Shown here piece by piece: positions 8,998-17,013 of a stretch of DNA of 64,000 nt. This stretch comes from Pelomonas sp. Root1217 (GTDB lineage: Bacteria > Pseudomonadota > Gammaproteobacteria > Burkholderiales > Burkholderiaceae_C), in contig NZ_LMDC01000001.1 in the NCBI RefSeq assembly GCF_001425705.1, positions 1,162,486 to 1,226,485 on the forward strand, read 5' to 3'. The position numbers and the translations under genes are program-made. The notes beneath the pieces were generated by a model, which was not told the origin of the DNA, did not search any database, and saw nothing but the letters and a program-made list of their open reading frames with translations. How positions within the stretch are numbered: the stretch's first letter is position 1; each line of letters begins with the position of its first letter.

Positions 8998-10071
8998 ATG
9001 GACGAAAGCCCTCTGTTCTTCTTCTTCTGCGACGCCAATTCGGCGGTTTATGACACCCATCTGCTCGTGAAGCGAGGCGGGCTTCAGGTCGTGCGCCTGC
9101 TTCGCGAGTTGCGGGGGCAGATTGCCTTGCCGGATGTATCTCAGACGGAATATCTGTCCAACTATGCGAAGGGGGCAGTAAAGGCGCTCAAAGACGCAGA
9201 TGTGGCGCTGTCGCAGCTTGAGACGTTGAGTGGCCAGCGGATGAGGCATGTCCTACCGCAGGGCAAATTTTGGGAGTCACGGGGGCCGAAAATCCTGGAA
9301 GCGCTGAAGGACGTCACCTTTGAAATCGTGGCCACACACGCTTTGAAGGCTGCTGCCCTGGACCGCGCCGTTGAAGGCCGTAAGCCAGCCAGAAGCCCGA
9401 ACCAAGACATCAAGGATTGCTTGATCTGGGAGTGCATCCTGAGCGTGCCTCGGGGCTCAGAAATCATTTTTGCGTCTCGCGATCAGAAGGCGTTCTATCG
9501 TGATGGCAAGTTCGATGAGTCCTTGCTCGCGGAAGCCGAGGCTAGAGGACTGCGGATAACACCTGTCGACCCAACTCGGCAGGATCTATGGGCAGTAGTG
9601 GAGCTGCTCAAGTCGCGGGTTGCAGATGTTGACTCGCTCAGGCTCAACGAGTTGAGGTTCGAGGATCCGCATTTGGAGCCTGAGCCGGACGTCAATTCGG
9701 GCCCCGTCGTGCCGGTCATCCTGCCGGACGAGGTCAATCCGAACCCGGTCGGAGAAATAGCTGAGGTTGAGAAGCGTGGAGACGGGCTCGATGCCGTCGC
9801 ACCGGCGAGAGACTTTTTCCGGTCACTGGAAGAGAAGGCGCTTGGTTTTGTCAGCTACCTTGGCCGTACTGGCAAGCAGGCGGTCCTCACGCTGCTCGTT
9901 CAATCGGGCGCGCCTGCGGACGCTGCGCGAAACGTGCTGGAGCGGCTCGCACTGGCCGGCATGATTCGAGACACCGGCAACAACTACCTGCGTGTTGACG
10001 GCCCCCATGCTCAGCGAGCAGTGGAACTCGTCGAGGAAGAGATGATTAAGCTCACTGGTCTGGGAGGCTGA
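8998..10071 (+). CDS. PIN-domain (DUF4935-like) putative nuclease
   Basis: 357-aa protein whose first 200 residues look like a PIN/DUF4935 nuclease: FFFFCDANSAVYD with Asp12, a central acidic segment SPNQDIKDCLIWE (Asp137/Asp140, Glu145), and IIFASRDQKAF with Asp162. These match the spaced acidic residues that bind metal in PIN RNases. An acidic Pro-rich linker (about 222-255) leads to a C-terminal part (about 270-357) that resembles a winged helix (TGKQAVLTLLVQSGAP, LERLALAGMI). The start has no clear Shine-Dalgarno. A weak promoter-like pair TTGCTC (8941) and TACACA (8964), 17 bases apart, lies just upstream. It is followed 4 bases later by the HEAT-like gene. GC is lower than in flanking genes, suggesting acquisition by transfer. 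Confidence 0.75.
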   Translation: MDESPLFFFFCDANSAVYDTHLLVKRGGLQVVRLLRELRGQIALPDVSQTEYLSNYAKGAVKALKDADVALSQLETLSGQRMRHVLPQGKFWESRGPKILEALKDVTFEIVATHALKAAALDRAVEGRKPARSPNQDIKDCLIWECILSVPRGSEIIFASRDQKAFYRDGKFDESLLAEAEARGLRITPVDPTRQDLWAVVELLKSRVADVDSLRLNELRFEDPHLEPEPDVNSGPVVPVILPDEVNPNPVGEIAEVEKRGDGLDAVAPARDFFRSLEEKALGFVSYLGRTGKQAVLTLLVQSGAPADAARNVLERLALAGMIRDTGNNYLRVDGPHAQRAVELVEEEMIKLTGLGG

Positions 10072-10075
10072 CGCA

Positions 10076-12511
10076 GTGGATTTCGAAACGCGCATCAAGG
10101 TACTTGGGCGTCTGGCCCAGTCGCGAACGCCTGCCGCTGAGGAGGCGGTGGGTCGAGCCTGCACAGAAGCCTTCGCTGTGTTGAAAGAAGGCACTGACTA
10201 CGACCTACTTGAGTTCGCCCTCGAAGTACTCGGCGTTGTGGGATTCCGCCGGAGCGAACAAGCGGTGGCCACGCTGAGCCAGTTCCTACGCTCCGTTGGG
10301 AATCGTGAGCTGCAGCACCCTGAGCACTTAAGTGGCTGGGGCGACTCGCTGAGCAAATATCGCGGTCCGCACACGCTGATTTCCAAGGCCATCAAGGTTC
10401 TGTCTGGGCTTCGGTACTTGGAGACACGGGCGGTCACTGACGTCCTGCTGTGGGCTGCTGCTCACTCCGAAGAGTCTGTGAGGAAGAGCGCCACCGAGGG
10501 TCTGCGTACTCTCGCGAAGTACAACTTGTCCGTGTTCTATGGGACTGAAGACGACTCGAGACAAGGGATGGGCGCGGCGCCTCAGATCGCGGTGCTGAAC
10601 ACCCTTGAGAGCAAGGAGTCCGAGTTCCTGATAGAGAACCTGAGTGCTGTCCTGACGCTGCTAGAGGGGTTGCTTTCAACTTCGATGGAGTCCGCCAGGT
10701 GGTCCTCAACCGCAGTCACTCTGACGCGCGCGGTAACCCCTGCAGAAGGTGAGATTCCTTCGGTAAGGCGCAGAAGCCTGGACCTGCTGAAGCGCATCTA
10801 CGGTCTTGCTGAGACCAAGAGCCAAAAGCTCGCTGTTATCAGGACGCTGAACGCGGCGACGCGTGCGGAGAGCCGTTCCGCGGTCGACAAAGACTACGCG
10901 GAAATGATTGCGACCAACGCTCAAGAGGTCCTTGGCGTCTTTGCGCAGATCGCGGAGCGGGAGCCGGATTTACAGATAGTCCAGAAGATTGAGCACGACA
11001 GCTACTGGATTCACTATCACAGCCCTTCTGGTGAGGTGAGGTCAGCTGCACTAGCGGTCAAGGCAATCATTGATGCCAACGCTGAGTACGCCATCTACAA
11101 GGTTCTTGTAGGGTTCGAAGGAATCTTCTCGGATTGGTCGGACTCTCGACGAGAAGGTTCGTACTCTGTCGCGGGCCAGGACCGAAGAGTGGAAGACGCC
11201 AAAGCTATGGCGTCTCGAATCCCCGACGACGGATTCGATGTCTGGAAGCAAAGAGTCCTGACGTTTGCTCAGACCGAGTCGAACGACATGGCGACCTTCC
11301 CGGTCTTTTATGAGTTCCTTGCAGAGGTCGCGGGGCTTCACCCGGATTTCGCTTTGAATCTGCTCGCATCCGAGTCAGAGCGACTCTCTAGGTTCTTGAT
11401 TCCGCTTCTTCGTGGAGTCTGGGATGGCAGCAAGAGGAGTGAGCTGCTTCCGCTCATGGAGACTTGGATTCAGAACGCTTCGTTGAGCAACACGTCGCCT
11501 CTGTACGCGTGCGCGAAACTGTTCTTGTCGACAAAGACTGTGGACATGGATGTTCTGGAGCGAATTCTTGTCAAGGCCGTTGAGCTGAAAGATCCCCATG
11601 TAATGCGCCAGGTTGCATCGGTTGGAATCGCCAGGTCAACCGACAGCGACCAACGCGAAGAGCTGAAGAATCTATTTCTGAGTGCCCTCGACGAGCTGAC
11701 TAAGCTTCGGAACGCTAACTGGGTCAGTGACATCTGGTACCGCAAGGAGGTGAAGGAGGCCGTTGCAGAGTTCTCCATGTCCGAGCGGCAACGGGTGCTG
11801 AACAACCTGCGGTTCCTTCCGCTGATCGACTACCAAGCCGAGGATGTGCTTGCGGTCATTGCTCGGCGCGAGCCAGCTGACGTCGTCGACTTCCTGTGCG
11901 CGCGGGTCTACAAGTCTGACGAGATGGCCAAAGCCGAAGCAGAGAACGACGGTGACCGGTACGAAGAACTGCCTTATCAGTTCCATTCACTCAATGAGCC
12001 GCTGGCAGCAAACCCGGCGATGGTCGTCCAGAAGGTTCTGGACTGGTACCGCAGGGACTCGTCGCTGTTCCTGTACCGAGGTGCCAAGCTGCTCCAGCTG
12101 GTTTTCCCAGAGTTTCCCGAAGCCTTTCAGGCGTCTCTGGTTCGGCTGATACGCACTGCGGGCGGGCCAGAGCTTGAATTTGTGTCTAACGTGCTTCGCG
12201 CCTACAACGGGCAGAGCTTCATCCTTCCTGTTGCCAGGCAGCTCATCCAGGCACTCTCCCCTGAGAGCGAGCTCGTCAACGAGGTCGAGATTGCTTTACA
12301 GAGCACAGGAGTGGTCTCGGGTGAGTATGGGATGTCAGAGGCTTACGAGCGTAAGCGCCTGGAGGTTTTGGATTGGCTCCAGGATCCGCATGAGCGAGTC
12401 CGCGCGTTCGCGGCAAAGTACATCGCGGATTTGGAGGCAATGAGGGACGCTGAGCGCCGCCGTGCCGACGAGTCCATAACGTTGCGGAAGTTTGAGTACG
12501 GCGAGGAGTAG
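10076..12511 (+). CDS. Large HEAT-like alpha-solenoid protein, unknown function
   Basis: 811-aa soluble protein made almost entirely of predicted amphipathic helix pairs, for example AVTDVLLWAAAHSEESVRKS near residue 120 and a closing repeat HERVRAFAAKYIADLEAM. This is the pattern of a HEAT/ARM solenoid. No catalytic motif, Walker box or membrane segment was seen. The GTG start has GGGAGG 8 bases upstream, lying inside the end of the PIN gene, so the two are translationally linked. Base composition is clearly less GC-rich than the rest of the window. The gene probably works with the PIN protein as scaffold, sensor or target-recognition arm (inference). I do not recognise a named family for the full protein. 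Confidence 0.7.
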   Translation: MDFETRIKVLGRLAQSRTPAAEEAVGRACTEAFAVLKEGTDYDLLEFALEVLGVVGFRRSEQAVATLSQFLRSVGNRELQHPEHLSGWGDSLSKYRGPHTLISKAIKVLSGLRYLETRAVTDVLLWAAAHSEESVRKSATEGLRTLAKYNLSVFYGTEDDSRQGMGAAPQIAVLNTLESKESEFLIENLSAVLTLLEGLLSTSMESARWSSTAVTLTRAVTPAEGEIPSVRRRSLDLLKRIYGLAETKSQKLAVIRTLNAATRAESRSAVDKDYAEMIATNAQEVLGVFAQIAEREPDLQIVQKIEHDSYWIHYHSPSGEVRSAALAVKAIIDANAEYAIYKVLVGFEGIFSDWSDSRREGSYSVAGQDRRVEDAKAMASRIPDDGFDVWKQRVLTFAQTESNDMATFPVFYEFLAEVAGLHPDFALNLLASESERLSRFLIPLLRGVWDGSKRSELLPLMETWIQNASLSNTSPLYACAKLFLSTKTVDMDVLERILVKAVELKDPHVMRQVASVGIARSTDSDQREELKNLFLSALDELTKLRNANWVSDIWYRKEVKEAVAEFSMSERQRVLNNLRFLPLIDYQAEDVLAVIARREPADVVDFLCARVYKSDEMAKAEAENDGDRYEELPYQFHSLNEPLAANPAMVVQKVLDWYRRDSSLFLYRGAKLLQLVFPEFPEAFQASLVRLIRTAGGPELEFVSNVLRAYNGQSFILPVARQLIQALSPESELVNEVEIALQSTGVVSGEYGMSEAYERKRLEVLDWLQDPHERVRAFAAKYIADLEAMRDAERRRADESITLRKFEYGEE

Positions 12512-12567
12512 CGGCAGGCTAGGCCTTAGGTTGTCACACCGAGGCGGGACTGCTCGAGCCCTGACGG

Positions 12568-12799
12568 CTAACCGACCTGCCGGATCAGATTCACCGCCAC
12601 CGGCTGCCGCCCGTCCAGCACATCCGTGGTGACCTCTCGCAGCACCACGGCGCCATGCTGTTTGCGCCAGCTGTCCCAGAGATGGGCTGCATCGGCATCG
12701 ATGCTGGACGGCCCGCTGAGCGCATAGGTGCGCCCGGTCTTGGTGGTCACCTCTCCGGTGTCGATGTGCACAAAGGCCACGGCCGACGAGACCTTGGCG
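12568..12799 (-). pseudogene. 3' part of a small gene split by IS66
   Basis: Encodes the last 74 or so residues of an interrupted protein (AFVHIDTGEVTTKTGRTYALSG onward, ending VAVNLIRQVG). If the IS66 and one copy of its 8-bp target duplication are removed, this part joins in frame to the fragment at 15381-15528 (GEDEHCAK-type end becoming EHCAKVSSAVAF), giving a 123-aa protein. I do not recognise the family. The downstream stop is TAG at 12568-12570. Without the IS-borne interruption it would have been a complete gene. Confidence 0.75.
12792..12799. repeat. IS66 target site duplication, left copy
   Basis: CCTTGGCG immediately outside the left inverted repeat. It is identical to 15381-15388, and 8 bp is the usual IS66 duplication length. 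Confidence 0.93.
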
Positions 12800-12856
12800 G
12801 TAAGCGCTCAATAAACCACGTCCTTGCCTCTCCCGAGGCAATCGGGCACGTGAGCG

Positions 12857-14476
12857 TCAGACCGTGCTGACGTCGATGTTCCAGGGCAGCAACGAGGCGT
12901 AGTCGTCGACGGTCTGGGCGTTGGGCAGCGCGGCGAAGAGCGCGCGCAAGTAACGGTAGCCGTCGATGTTGTTGACCCGGCAGGTCTGCAGCAGCGAGTA
13001 CAGGTTGGCGCTGGCGTTGGCGCCATGCACCGTGTCGGCGAACAGCCAGTTGCGCCGGCCCACGCAGAAGGGCCGGATGGCGTTCTCCTGCGCGTTGTTG
13101 TCGATGTTGTACCGGCCGTCCTCGACGTAGCGCTTGAGCTTGCTCCACTGCGACGAGAGGTAGTGCAGCGCCTGGCCCAGCAGGCTCTTGGGGAGCACGC
13201 CGTGCAAGTTAGCCAGCAGCAGCGCCTCGATGTCCGCCAGCACGGGGGCGCTGTCCTGCTGGCGTCGTCTCCCCAGTTCAGTCGCGTCGACGCCGTCGCG
13301 CCGGGCTTGCGCCTCGACGTGGTACAGCTGGCCGATTAGCGCGATGAAGCGCGCCGCGAGCTGGTGCGGCCCGCGTTGGTCCTTCGGCAAGCCCTGCAGC
13401 GCTTCGAAGAAGTACCTGCGGCAGTGCGTCCAGCAGGCCAGGTGCACAAGCTGGTGCGCCTGGGCCACGGTGTCGTAGACCTCGTAGCCGTCGGTCATCA
13501 GCACGGCCCCGGGGCGGATGCCGGCATACAACTCCATCGCCGCCCTTGTCGAGCGGCTGGGTGAGTAGGCGAACAGCCGTATCGGTGGCCCCGTGCCGTC
13601 CCGGCCGCTGCCGTCGGTCATCTGCGCCCAGATGTAGCTCTTGGCCTGGGCGCTGCGCCCGGCTTCCTTGAGCACCTGCAGCTCGGTCTCGTCGCCGAAC
13701 ACCAGAGGTGAGTCCAGCAGCAGGTCGCGCAGCAGGTTGATCACCGGCTGGACTGAGATTCCTGCGCGCACCATGCTGCCGGCCACGGTGTTGCGCGCAA
13801 TGTCGGTGCCGCCGAAGCGGCCCAGCAGCACCGCCTGGCGGTACAGCGGCAGACCGTCCAGGTACTTGGAGGTGGCGATCCAGGCCAGGGCGGCCTCGGT
13901 GAACAGGCCCCTGGGGATGATCTGCGCCGGGCGCGGGGCCAGGCGCATGCCGCCGTCGCAGCAGGGGCAGGCGTACTTGACGCGCTCGTGGCGGATGACG
14001 CGAACCTGCTGCGGGATGATGTCCAGCTGCTCGCTGGCTTCCACGCCGATCTCGCTCAGGCGCGCGCCATCGTGCGGGCACACGCGCTGGTCCTCGGGCA
14101 GCTCATGGCGGATCACCTCGCGCGGCAGCGCCGGGTCCAGCGGCTTGCGGCCGCGCTTGACGCGCTTGTGGCCGGGCACGTCAATCTTGTCGTCGTCGGT
14201 CTCTTCGAGCGCTGGCTCGGCATGCGCGCCGAGGTGCTCGGCCTCGTTGAAGAACATGTCCTTCTGCAGCGCCGCAGCCTCGCTGCTGGCAGCGAACAGC
14301 TGCCGCGTGAACTTGCTGAGCTTCTCTTTGAGCAGGTCGCGCTCGGCTCGTGTCACACGCAGCTCGCCGGCCAACGACTCATTGCGATCGAGCGCCTCGG
14401 TCAGCGCCTGCTGCAATGCGATGACTTCGTCGGGCGTAGGCATGCTGACCATCGAGGGGCAGTGTCCCCACCCCAT
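12857..14476 (-). CDS. tnpC: IS66 transposase TnpC
   Basis: 539-aa DDE transposase of IS66. After an N-terminal leucine-rich coiled region (about 15-65) comes a Cys-containing domain (CPHDG, CPCCDGG), then the catalytic core with Asp in VFGDETELQ, Asp in LMTDGYEVYD and Glu in DNNAQENAIRP. The C-terminal segment (VGRRNWLFADTVHGANAS) is typical of the family. Alternative in-frame starts at 14452 and 14443 would shorten it by only a few residues. It is the last gene of the tnpA-tnpB-tnpC set and appears intact. Confidence 0.95.
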   Translation of the reverse strand: MGWGHCPSMVSMPTPDEVIALQQALTEALDRNESLAGELRVTRAERDLLKEKLSKFTRQLFAASSEAAALQKDMFFNEAEHLGAHAEPALEETDDDKIDVPGHKRVKRGRKPLDPALPREVIRHELPEDQRVCPHDGARLSEIGVEASEQLDIIPQQVRVIRHERVKYACPCCDGGMRLAPRPAQIIPRGLFTEAALAWIATSKYLDGLPLYRQAVLLGRFGGTDIARNTVAGSMVRAGISVQPVINLLRDLLLDSPLVFGDETELQVLKEAGRSAQAKSYIWAQMTDGSGRDGTGPPIRLFAYSPSRSTRAAMELYAGIRPGAVLMTDGYEVYDTVAQAHQLVHLACWTHCRRYFFEALQGLPKDQRGPHQLAARFIALIGQLYHVEAQARRDGVDATELGRRRQQDSAPVLADIEALLLANLHGVLPKSLLGQALHYLSSQWSKLKRYVEDGRYNIDNNAQENAIRPFCVGRRNWLFADTVHGANASANLYSLLQTCRVNNIDGYRYLRALFAALPNAQTVDDYASLLPWNIDVSTV

Positions 14477-14529
14477 CTGCGCGGCGCCATTCGGATCAGC
14501 AGCAATGGCGCGTGCCGGCGCTGCTGTTC

Positions 14530-14880
14530 TCAGCCGGCGTGCTGGTACATGCGCTGGGGATGACGCTGCACGACGCCGATGTCGATGCCCTCCAGCAGCC
14601 AGTGCAGTTGCTCCACCGTCAGGGTCGGCGCGGCCGTCTCGCTGGGCCAGATGAAGCGGTCTTCCTCCAGCCGCTTGAGCAGCAGCCAGAAGCCGTTGCG
14701 GTCCCAGCCGAGGATCTTCACGCGGTCGCGACGCCGGTTGCTGAACACGTACACGCAGGCCGCGAACGGGTCCAGGCCGAGGGCTTGCTGCACCAGGGTG
14801 GCAAGGCCGTTGATGTTGAGCCGGAAATCCACCGGCGCCCGGTGAAGGTAGACCTTCAGATCGTCGTCGAAGCGGAACAC
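14530..14880 (-). CDS. tnpB: IS66 accessory protein TnpB
   Basis: 116-aa IS66 Orf2 protein. The family core is clear: VYLHRAPVDFRLNINGLATL, FVFSNRRRDRVKIL-type segment (YVFSNRRRDRVKIL) and GFWLLLKRLEEDRFIWP. The GTG at 14878-14880 gives the standard start FRFDDDLKVYL. A longer reading to 14937 adds non-conserved residues. It overlaps the end of tnpA by about 25 bases, suggesting coupled translation. It is required for transposition in characterised IS66 elements (family knowledge), though its biochemical role is not settled. Confidence 0.92.
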   Translation of the reverse strand: MFRFDDDLKVYLHRAPVDFRLNINGLATLVQQALGLDPFAACVYVFSNRRRDRVKILGWDRNGFWLLLKRLEEDRFIWPSETAAPTLTVEQLHWLLEGIDIGVVQRHPQRMYQHAG

Positions 14881-15296
14881 GCCACCCTCCCGAGCGCTTG
14901 GATCACGTCCTCGATCTGGCGCAGTCCGGCGCCGCACAGCTCAATGCTCACGCCGTTGGGCAGTCGCGCCTGCAGGGTCATGCTGACCGTCTCGCTGGCA
15001 TCCTGTGCGGCCGACACCGCCGCAGGCGGCAGCACCGGCACGGCCACAAAGGGCGACGCCACCGGCGTGCAGCGGGCGAGCAAGGAGCGTTTGTGCTTCT
15101 GGGCATGTTCTCGCAGCCACCGTGAGACCTGATTGGCGTTGATGCTGCACTCTCGTGCCAGGAGCGACACCGAGGCGCCTGGCTGTCGGCACATCTCGAC
15201 CAACTCGGACTTCGCCGCCTCGTCGTAGATGCAGCGCCCGCCGCGTTTATGACCTACGACGAGGCGTCGCTTGAGATCTTCCAGATCACCCGCCAT
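14856..15296 (-). CDS. tnpA: IS66 accessory protein TnpA
   Basis: 146-aa IS66 Orf1 with an N-terminal helix-turn-helix similar to that of IS3-type OrfA (about residues 25-65: AAKSELVEMCRQPGASVSLL, then INANQVSRWLREH). The C-terminal half includes LPNGVSIELCGAG and ends near an alpha-helix used in the family for contact with partner proteins. It is the first gene of the element. Its stop lies inside tnpB, so the two overlap. It appears intact. Confidence 0.92.
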   Translation of the reverse strand: MAGDLEDLKRRLVVGHKRGGRCIYDEAAKSELVEMCRQPGASVSLLARECSINANQVSRWLREHAQKHKRSLLARCTPVASPFVAVPVLPPAAVSAAQDASETVSMTLQARLPNGVSIELCGAGLRQIEDVIQALGRVACSASTTI

Positions 15297-15380
15297 TACG
15301 TTCCCACTTCGATGTACGTGGGAACGTAGGCTCTCAGCTCAGGCTTGGTCGAGCAAGGGCGTGGTTTATTGACCGCTTAC

Positions 15381-15388
15381 CCTTGGCG
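15381..15388. repeat. IS66 target site duplication, right copy
   Basis: CCTTGGCG directly outside the right inverted repeat, identical to 12792-12799. Confidence 0.93.
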
Positions 15389-15528
15389 CAGTGCTCGTCC
15401 TCGATGTAGCCGACGAGATGCCAGGTGGGGGCGTCGTAGCTGGGCACCTGCACCTCCCAGGCCCGCCAGCGGACCAGCACGATGCGCGGCTCCTGGGAGA
15501 AGGGCGTGGAGATCCAGAAGCCGCTCAT
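15381..15528 (-). pseudogene. 5' part of a small gene split by IS66
   Basis: Encodes the first 49 residues of the interrupted protein (starting MSGFWISTPFSQEPRIV, with PSYDAPTWHLVGYIEDEHCA before the break). The reading frame then runs into the IS end. It rejoins in frame with 12568-12791. The Trp-rich start and the later HIDTGEVTTKTG part suggest a small soluble protein, but I do not recognise the family. Its ATG overlaps the TGA of the putative small ORF upstream (15525-15707). No good Shine-Dalgarno is visible, so coupling to that ORF is possible. Confidence 0.7.
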
Positions 15529-15707
15529 GGGCGTGCCGGCAGTGGTGGTTGCGTGCGAGTGGTGGCCGCCGGCGCCAGTCGGCGCGTTCTACGGCGCTGT
15601 TCAATGGCGCGACGCCGCAGCGGCCTCGGCGCCGCGTGCGACCGGAGCAACTCGGAGCCGAGGTTGTCGAACCAATTCGGCACGTTCAGTCGGAAGGGGG
15701 TTCTCAT
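15525..15707 (-). CDS. Possible small Arg-rich protein
   Basis: 60-codon reading frame (MRTPFRLNVPNWFDNLGSEL at the start, then strongly Arg/Ala/Pro-rich). The first 20 residues look protein-like, but the rest could be chance reading in high-GC DNA. The stop overlaps the start of the IS66-interrupted gene by ATGA, the main argument for it being real. If it is not real, 15529-15929 holds no gene I can support. Confidence 0.3.
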   Translation of the reverse strand: MRTPFRLNVPNWFDNLGSELLRSHAAPRPLRRRAIEQRRRTRRLAPAATTRTQPPLPARP

Positions 15708-15929
15708 GCCTGAGACCTGCACTGCTCAACCTTGAGCGCCCCTCAACAATGTCCTCAGCGCCAGCGCGTGGCTGTAGGACGTTGAGCCGCTTACATACCG
15801 GCGGGCCGGCAACGGGGTAGTCCGAACTGCCGGTGCACCCCTGGTGCGCTACCGCACCGACACGACCGCAGCGCGTGGCTACCTTGCGCTGGAGCACCTC
15901 CCGGTGTGGTCTGTCGCAAAGGAATCTTC

Positions 15930-16151
15930 ATGTCTTCACGCTCAACAGCGCTGGTCCTGTGCTTGCCCATGCTGACGCTGCTGCTGGGCGGTTGCCAGCG
16001 CAATGAACCACCGCCCACGGTCATCGTCGCCCCCGGCCCTGCGGGCGAACCGGGGCCACCCGGGGCCACCGGCGCCACGGGCGAGGCCGGCAAAGCAGGC
16101 GCCGCCGCCGTTGTCGTCGTGACACCCGCCGCTTCGGCGGCGTCGGCATGA
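15930..16151 (+). CDS. Small lipoprotein with collagen-like repeats
   Basis: 73-aa predicted lipoprotein. The signal peptide ends in the lipobox LLLGGC, with the lipidated Cys near residue 20. The mature chain has eight consecutive Gly-X-Y triplets (GPAGEPGPPGATGATGEAGK and on), then a Val/Ala-rich tail. The ATG at 15930 is chosen because AAAGGA lies 6 bases upstream and the signal peptide begins there. Collagen-like tracts form triple helices in known bacterial proteins. Here the tract is short, and the role (surface stalk, adhesion or envelope spacer) is open. It is followed on the same strand by the DUF3309 gene. Confidence 0.75.
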   Translation: MSSRSTALVLCLPMLTLLLGGCQRNEPPPTVIVAPGPAGEPGPPGATGATGEAGKAGAAAVVVVTPAASAASA

Positions 16152-16185
16152 ATCAGGCCGAGCGCCTTCGCTCAAGGAGAACGTC

Positions 16186-16344
16186 ATGAGCATCTCAACC
16201 ATTCTTTTGATCGTGCTGATCCTGCTGCTGGTCGGCGCCTTTCCGACCTGGCCGCACAGCCGCAGCTGGGGCTATATGCCCTCGGGCGGCATCGGCTTGC
16301 TGCTGCTGATCCTCATCGTGCTCTGGCTGATGGGCCGGTTGTAG
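16186..16344 (+). CDS. DUF3309 small membrane protein
   Basis: 52-aa hydrophobic protein with two membrane segments separated by the conserved TWPHSRSWGYMPSGG loop, which identifies the DUF3309 family. AAGGAGA (16174-16180) sits 5 bases before the ATG. These small proteins are common beside stress-response genes in Proteobacteria. The molecular role is unknown. It is 34 bp after the collagen-like lipoprotein gene and probably co-transcribed with it. Confidence 0.85.
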   Translation: MSISTILLIVLILLLVGAFPTWPHSRSWGYMPSGGIGLLLLILIVLWLMGRL

Positions 16345-16367
16345 GCGCGCGCCATGCCTTGCACGCT

Positions 16368-16655
16368 TCAGGTAGCGCCCCTGAAGGGTGCGTGCGTCGC
16401 TGACGGTTGCACCGTGATGCAGTTGTTGACGCCGGCAATTCCCGGCAGATGGCGCACGCAGTTGACCGCGTCCTGGCGCTGGCAGTGCCAGCGCACTTCA
16501 CCCGACAAGGTCAGCCAGCCGGCTTCAACGCGGGCCCGGACCCCGCCCGGGGGCAGGGATGGGTTCCACGTCAATGCCGCCTGCGCCATATAGGCGAGAT
16601 CGGCATCGCTGGGTGCGGGCATCGCGGGCGGACGGCGCTGTGGCTCTGCTTTCAT
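16368..16655 (-). CDS. BON-domain protein
   Basis: 95-aa protein with one BON domain (about 20-90). It shows the usual pattern ALTWNPSLPPGGVRARVEAG, then WLTLSGEVRW and a closing VRHLPGIAGVNNCITV. BON domains occur in periplasmic and membrane-associated stress proteins such as OsmY and are thought to bind phospholipid. The start is uncertain. The ATG at 16655 (MKAEPQRRPP) gives a compact protein without a signal peptide, while the frame stays open to 16745 with a less protein-like extension. Convergent with the DUF3309 gene. Confidence 0.7.
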   Translation of the reverse strand: MKAEPQRRPPAMPAPSDADLAYMAQAALTWNPSLPPGGVRARVEAGWLTLSGEVRWHCQRQDAVNCVRHLPGIAGVNNCITVQPSATHAPFRGAT

Positions 16656-16846
16656 GGGGGCCTGTGCAGCAAGGGCACTGGGAGCTTGGGTGTGCACGCC
16701 GCGGCGGGTCTGTGCGGCGGCGCACGCAGCGCGGCGGCATGCCACGGGTGCGCTGCCGCACAGTCAAGCGCGCGCGGCTGCCCTAAGGTCTCGGCAGTCC
16801 CGGCAAGAAATCCTTCGTCGCCTGGACTTCAATGTCGGAGCACCCC

Positions 16847-16999
16847 ATGAAGCAGTCGATGAAGGCCAAGAACAAGCCCGCGGAACCCGTCGGCCATCCG
16901 CCCGTGCTGGATATCAAGCCCGAATTGCCCAAGCCGTCGACCCACATGCCCGAGCGTCACAAGCACGCCGGCCGCAAGGGCCAGAAGGGGTCGCGATGA
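16847..16999 (+). CDS. Small basic hypothetical protein
   Basis: 50-aa Lys/Pro/His-rich protein (MKQSMKAKNKPAEPVGHPP at the start, ending HAGRKGQKGSR). The ATG at 16847 has CGGAG 6 bases upstream. A second in-frame ATG at 16832 would add five residues. There is no signal peptide or membrane segment, and it is probably disordered. The good ribosome binding site and consistent codon use support it. Function unknown. Confidence 0.5.
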   Translation: MKQSMKAKNKPAEPVGHPPVLDIKPELPKPSTHMPERHKHAGRKGQKGSR

Positions 17000-17013
17000 A
17001 CGCCAGCCTTCCA

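Larger units (their letters stand above)
12800..15380 (-). mobile_element. Complete IS66-family insertion sequence
   Basis: 2581-bp element with tnpA, tnpB and tnpC in the usual IS66 order, all on the minus strand. Terminal inverted repeats begin GTAAGCGCTCAATAAACCAC at the left end and, read inward from the right end, GTAAGCGGTCAATAAACCAC. About 27 bases match with two differences. Both ends are flanked by the direct repeat CCTTGGCG. Intact ends, intact genes and a perfect duplication point to a recent insertion that has not decayed. Confidence 0.95.
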
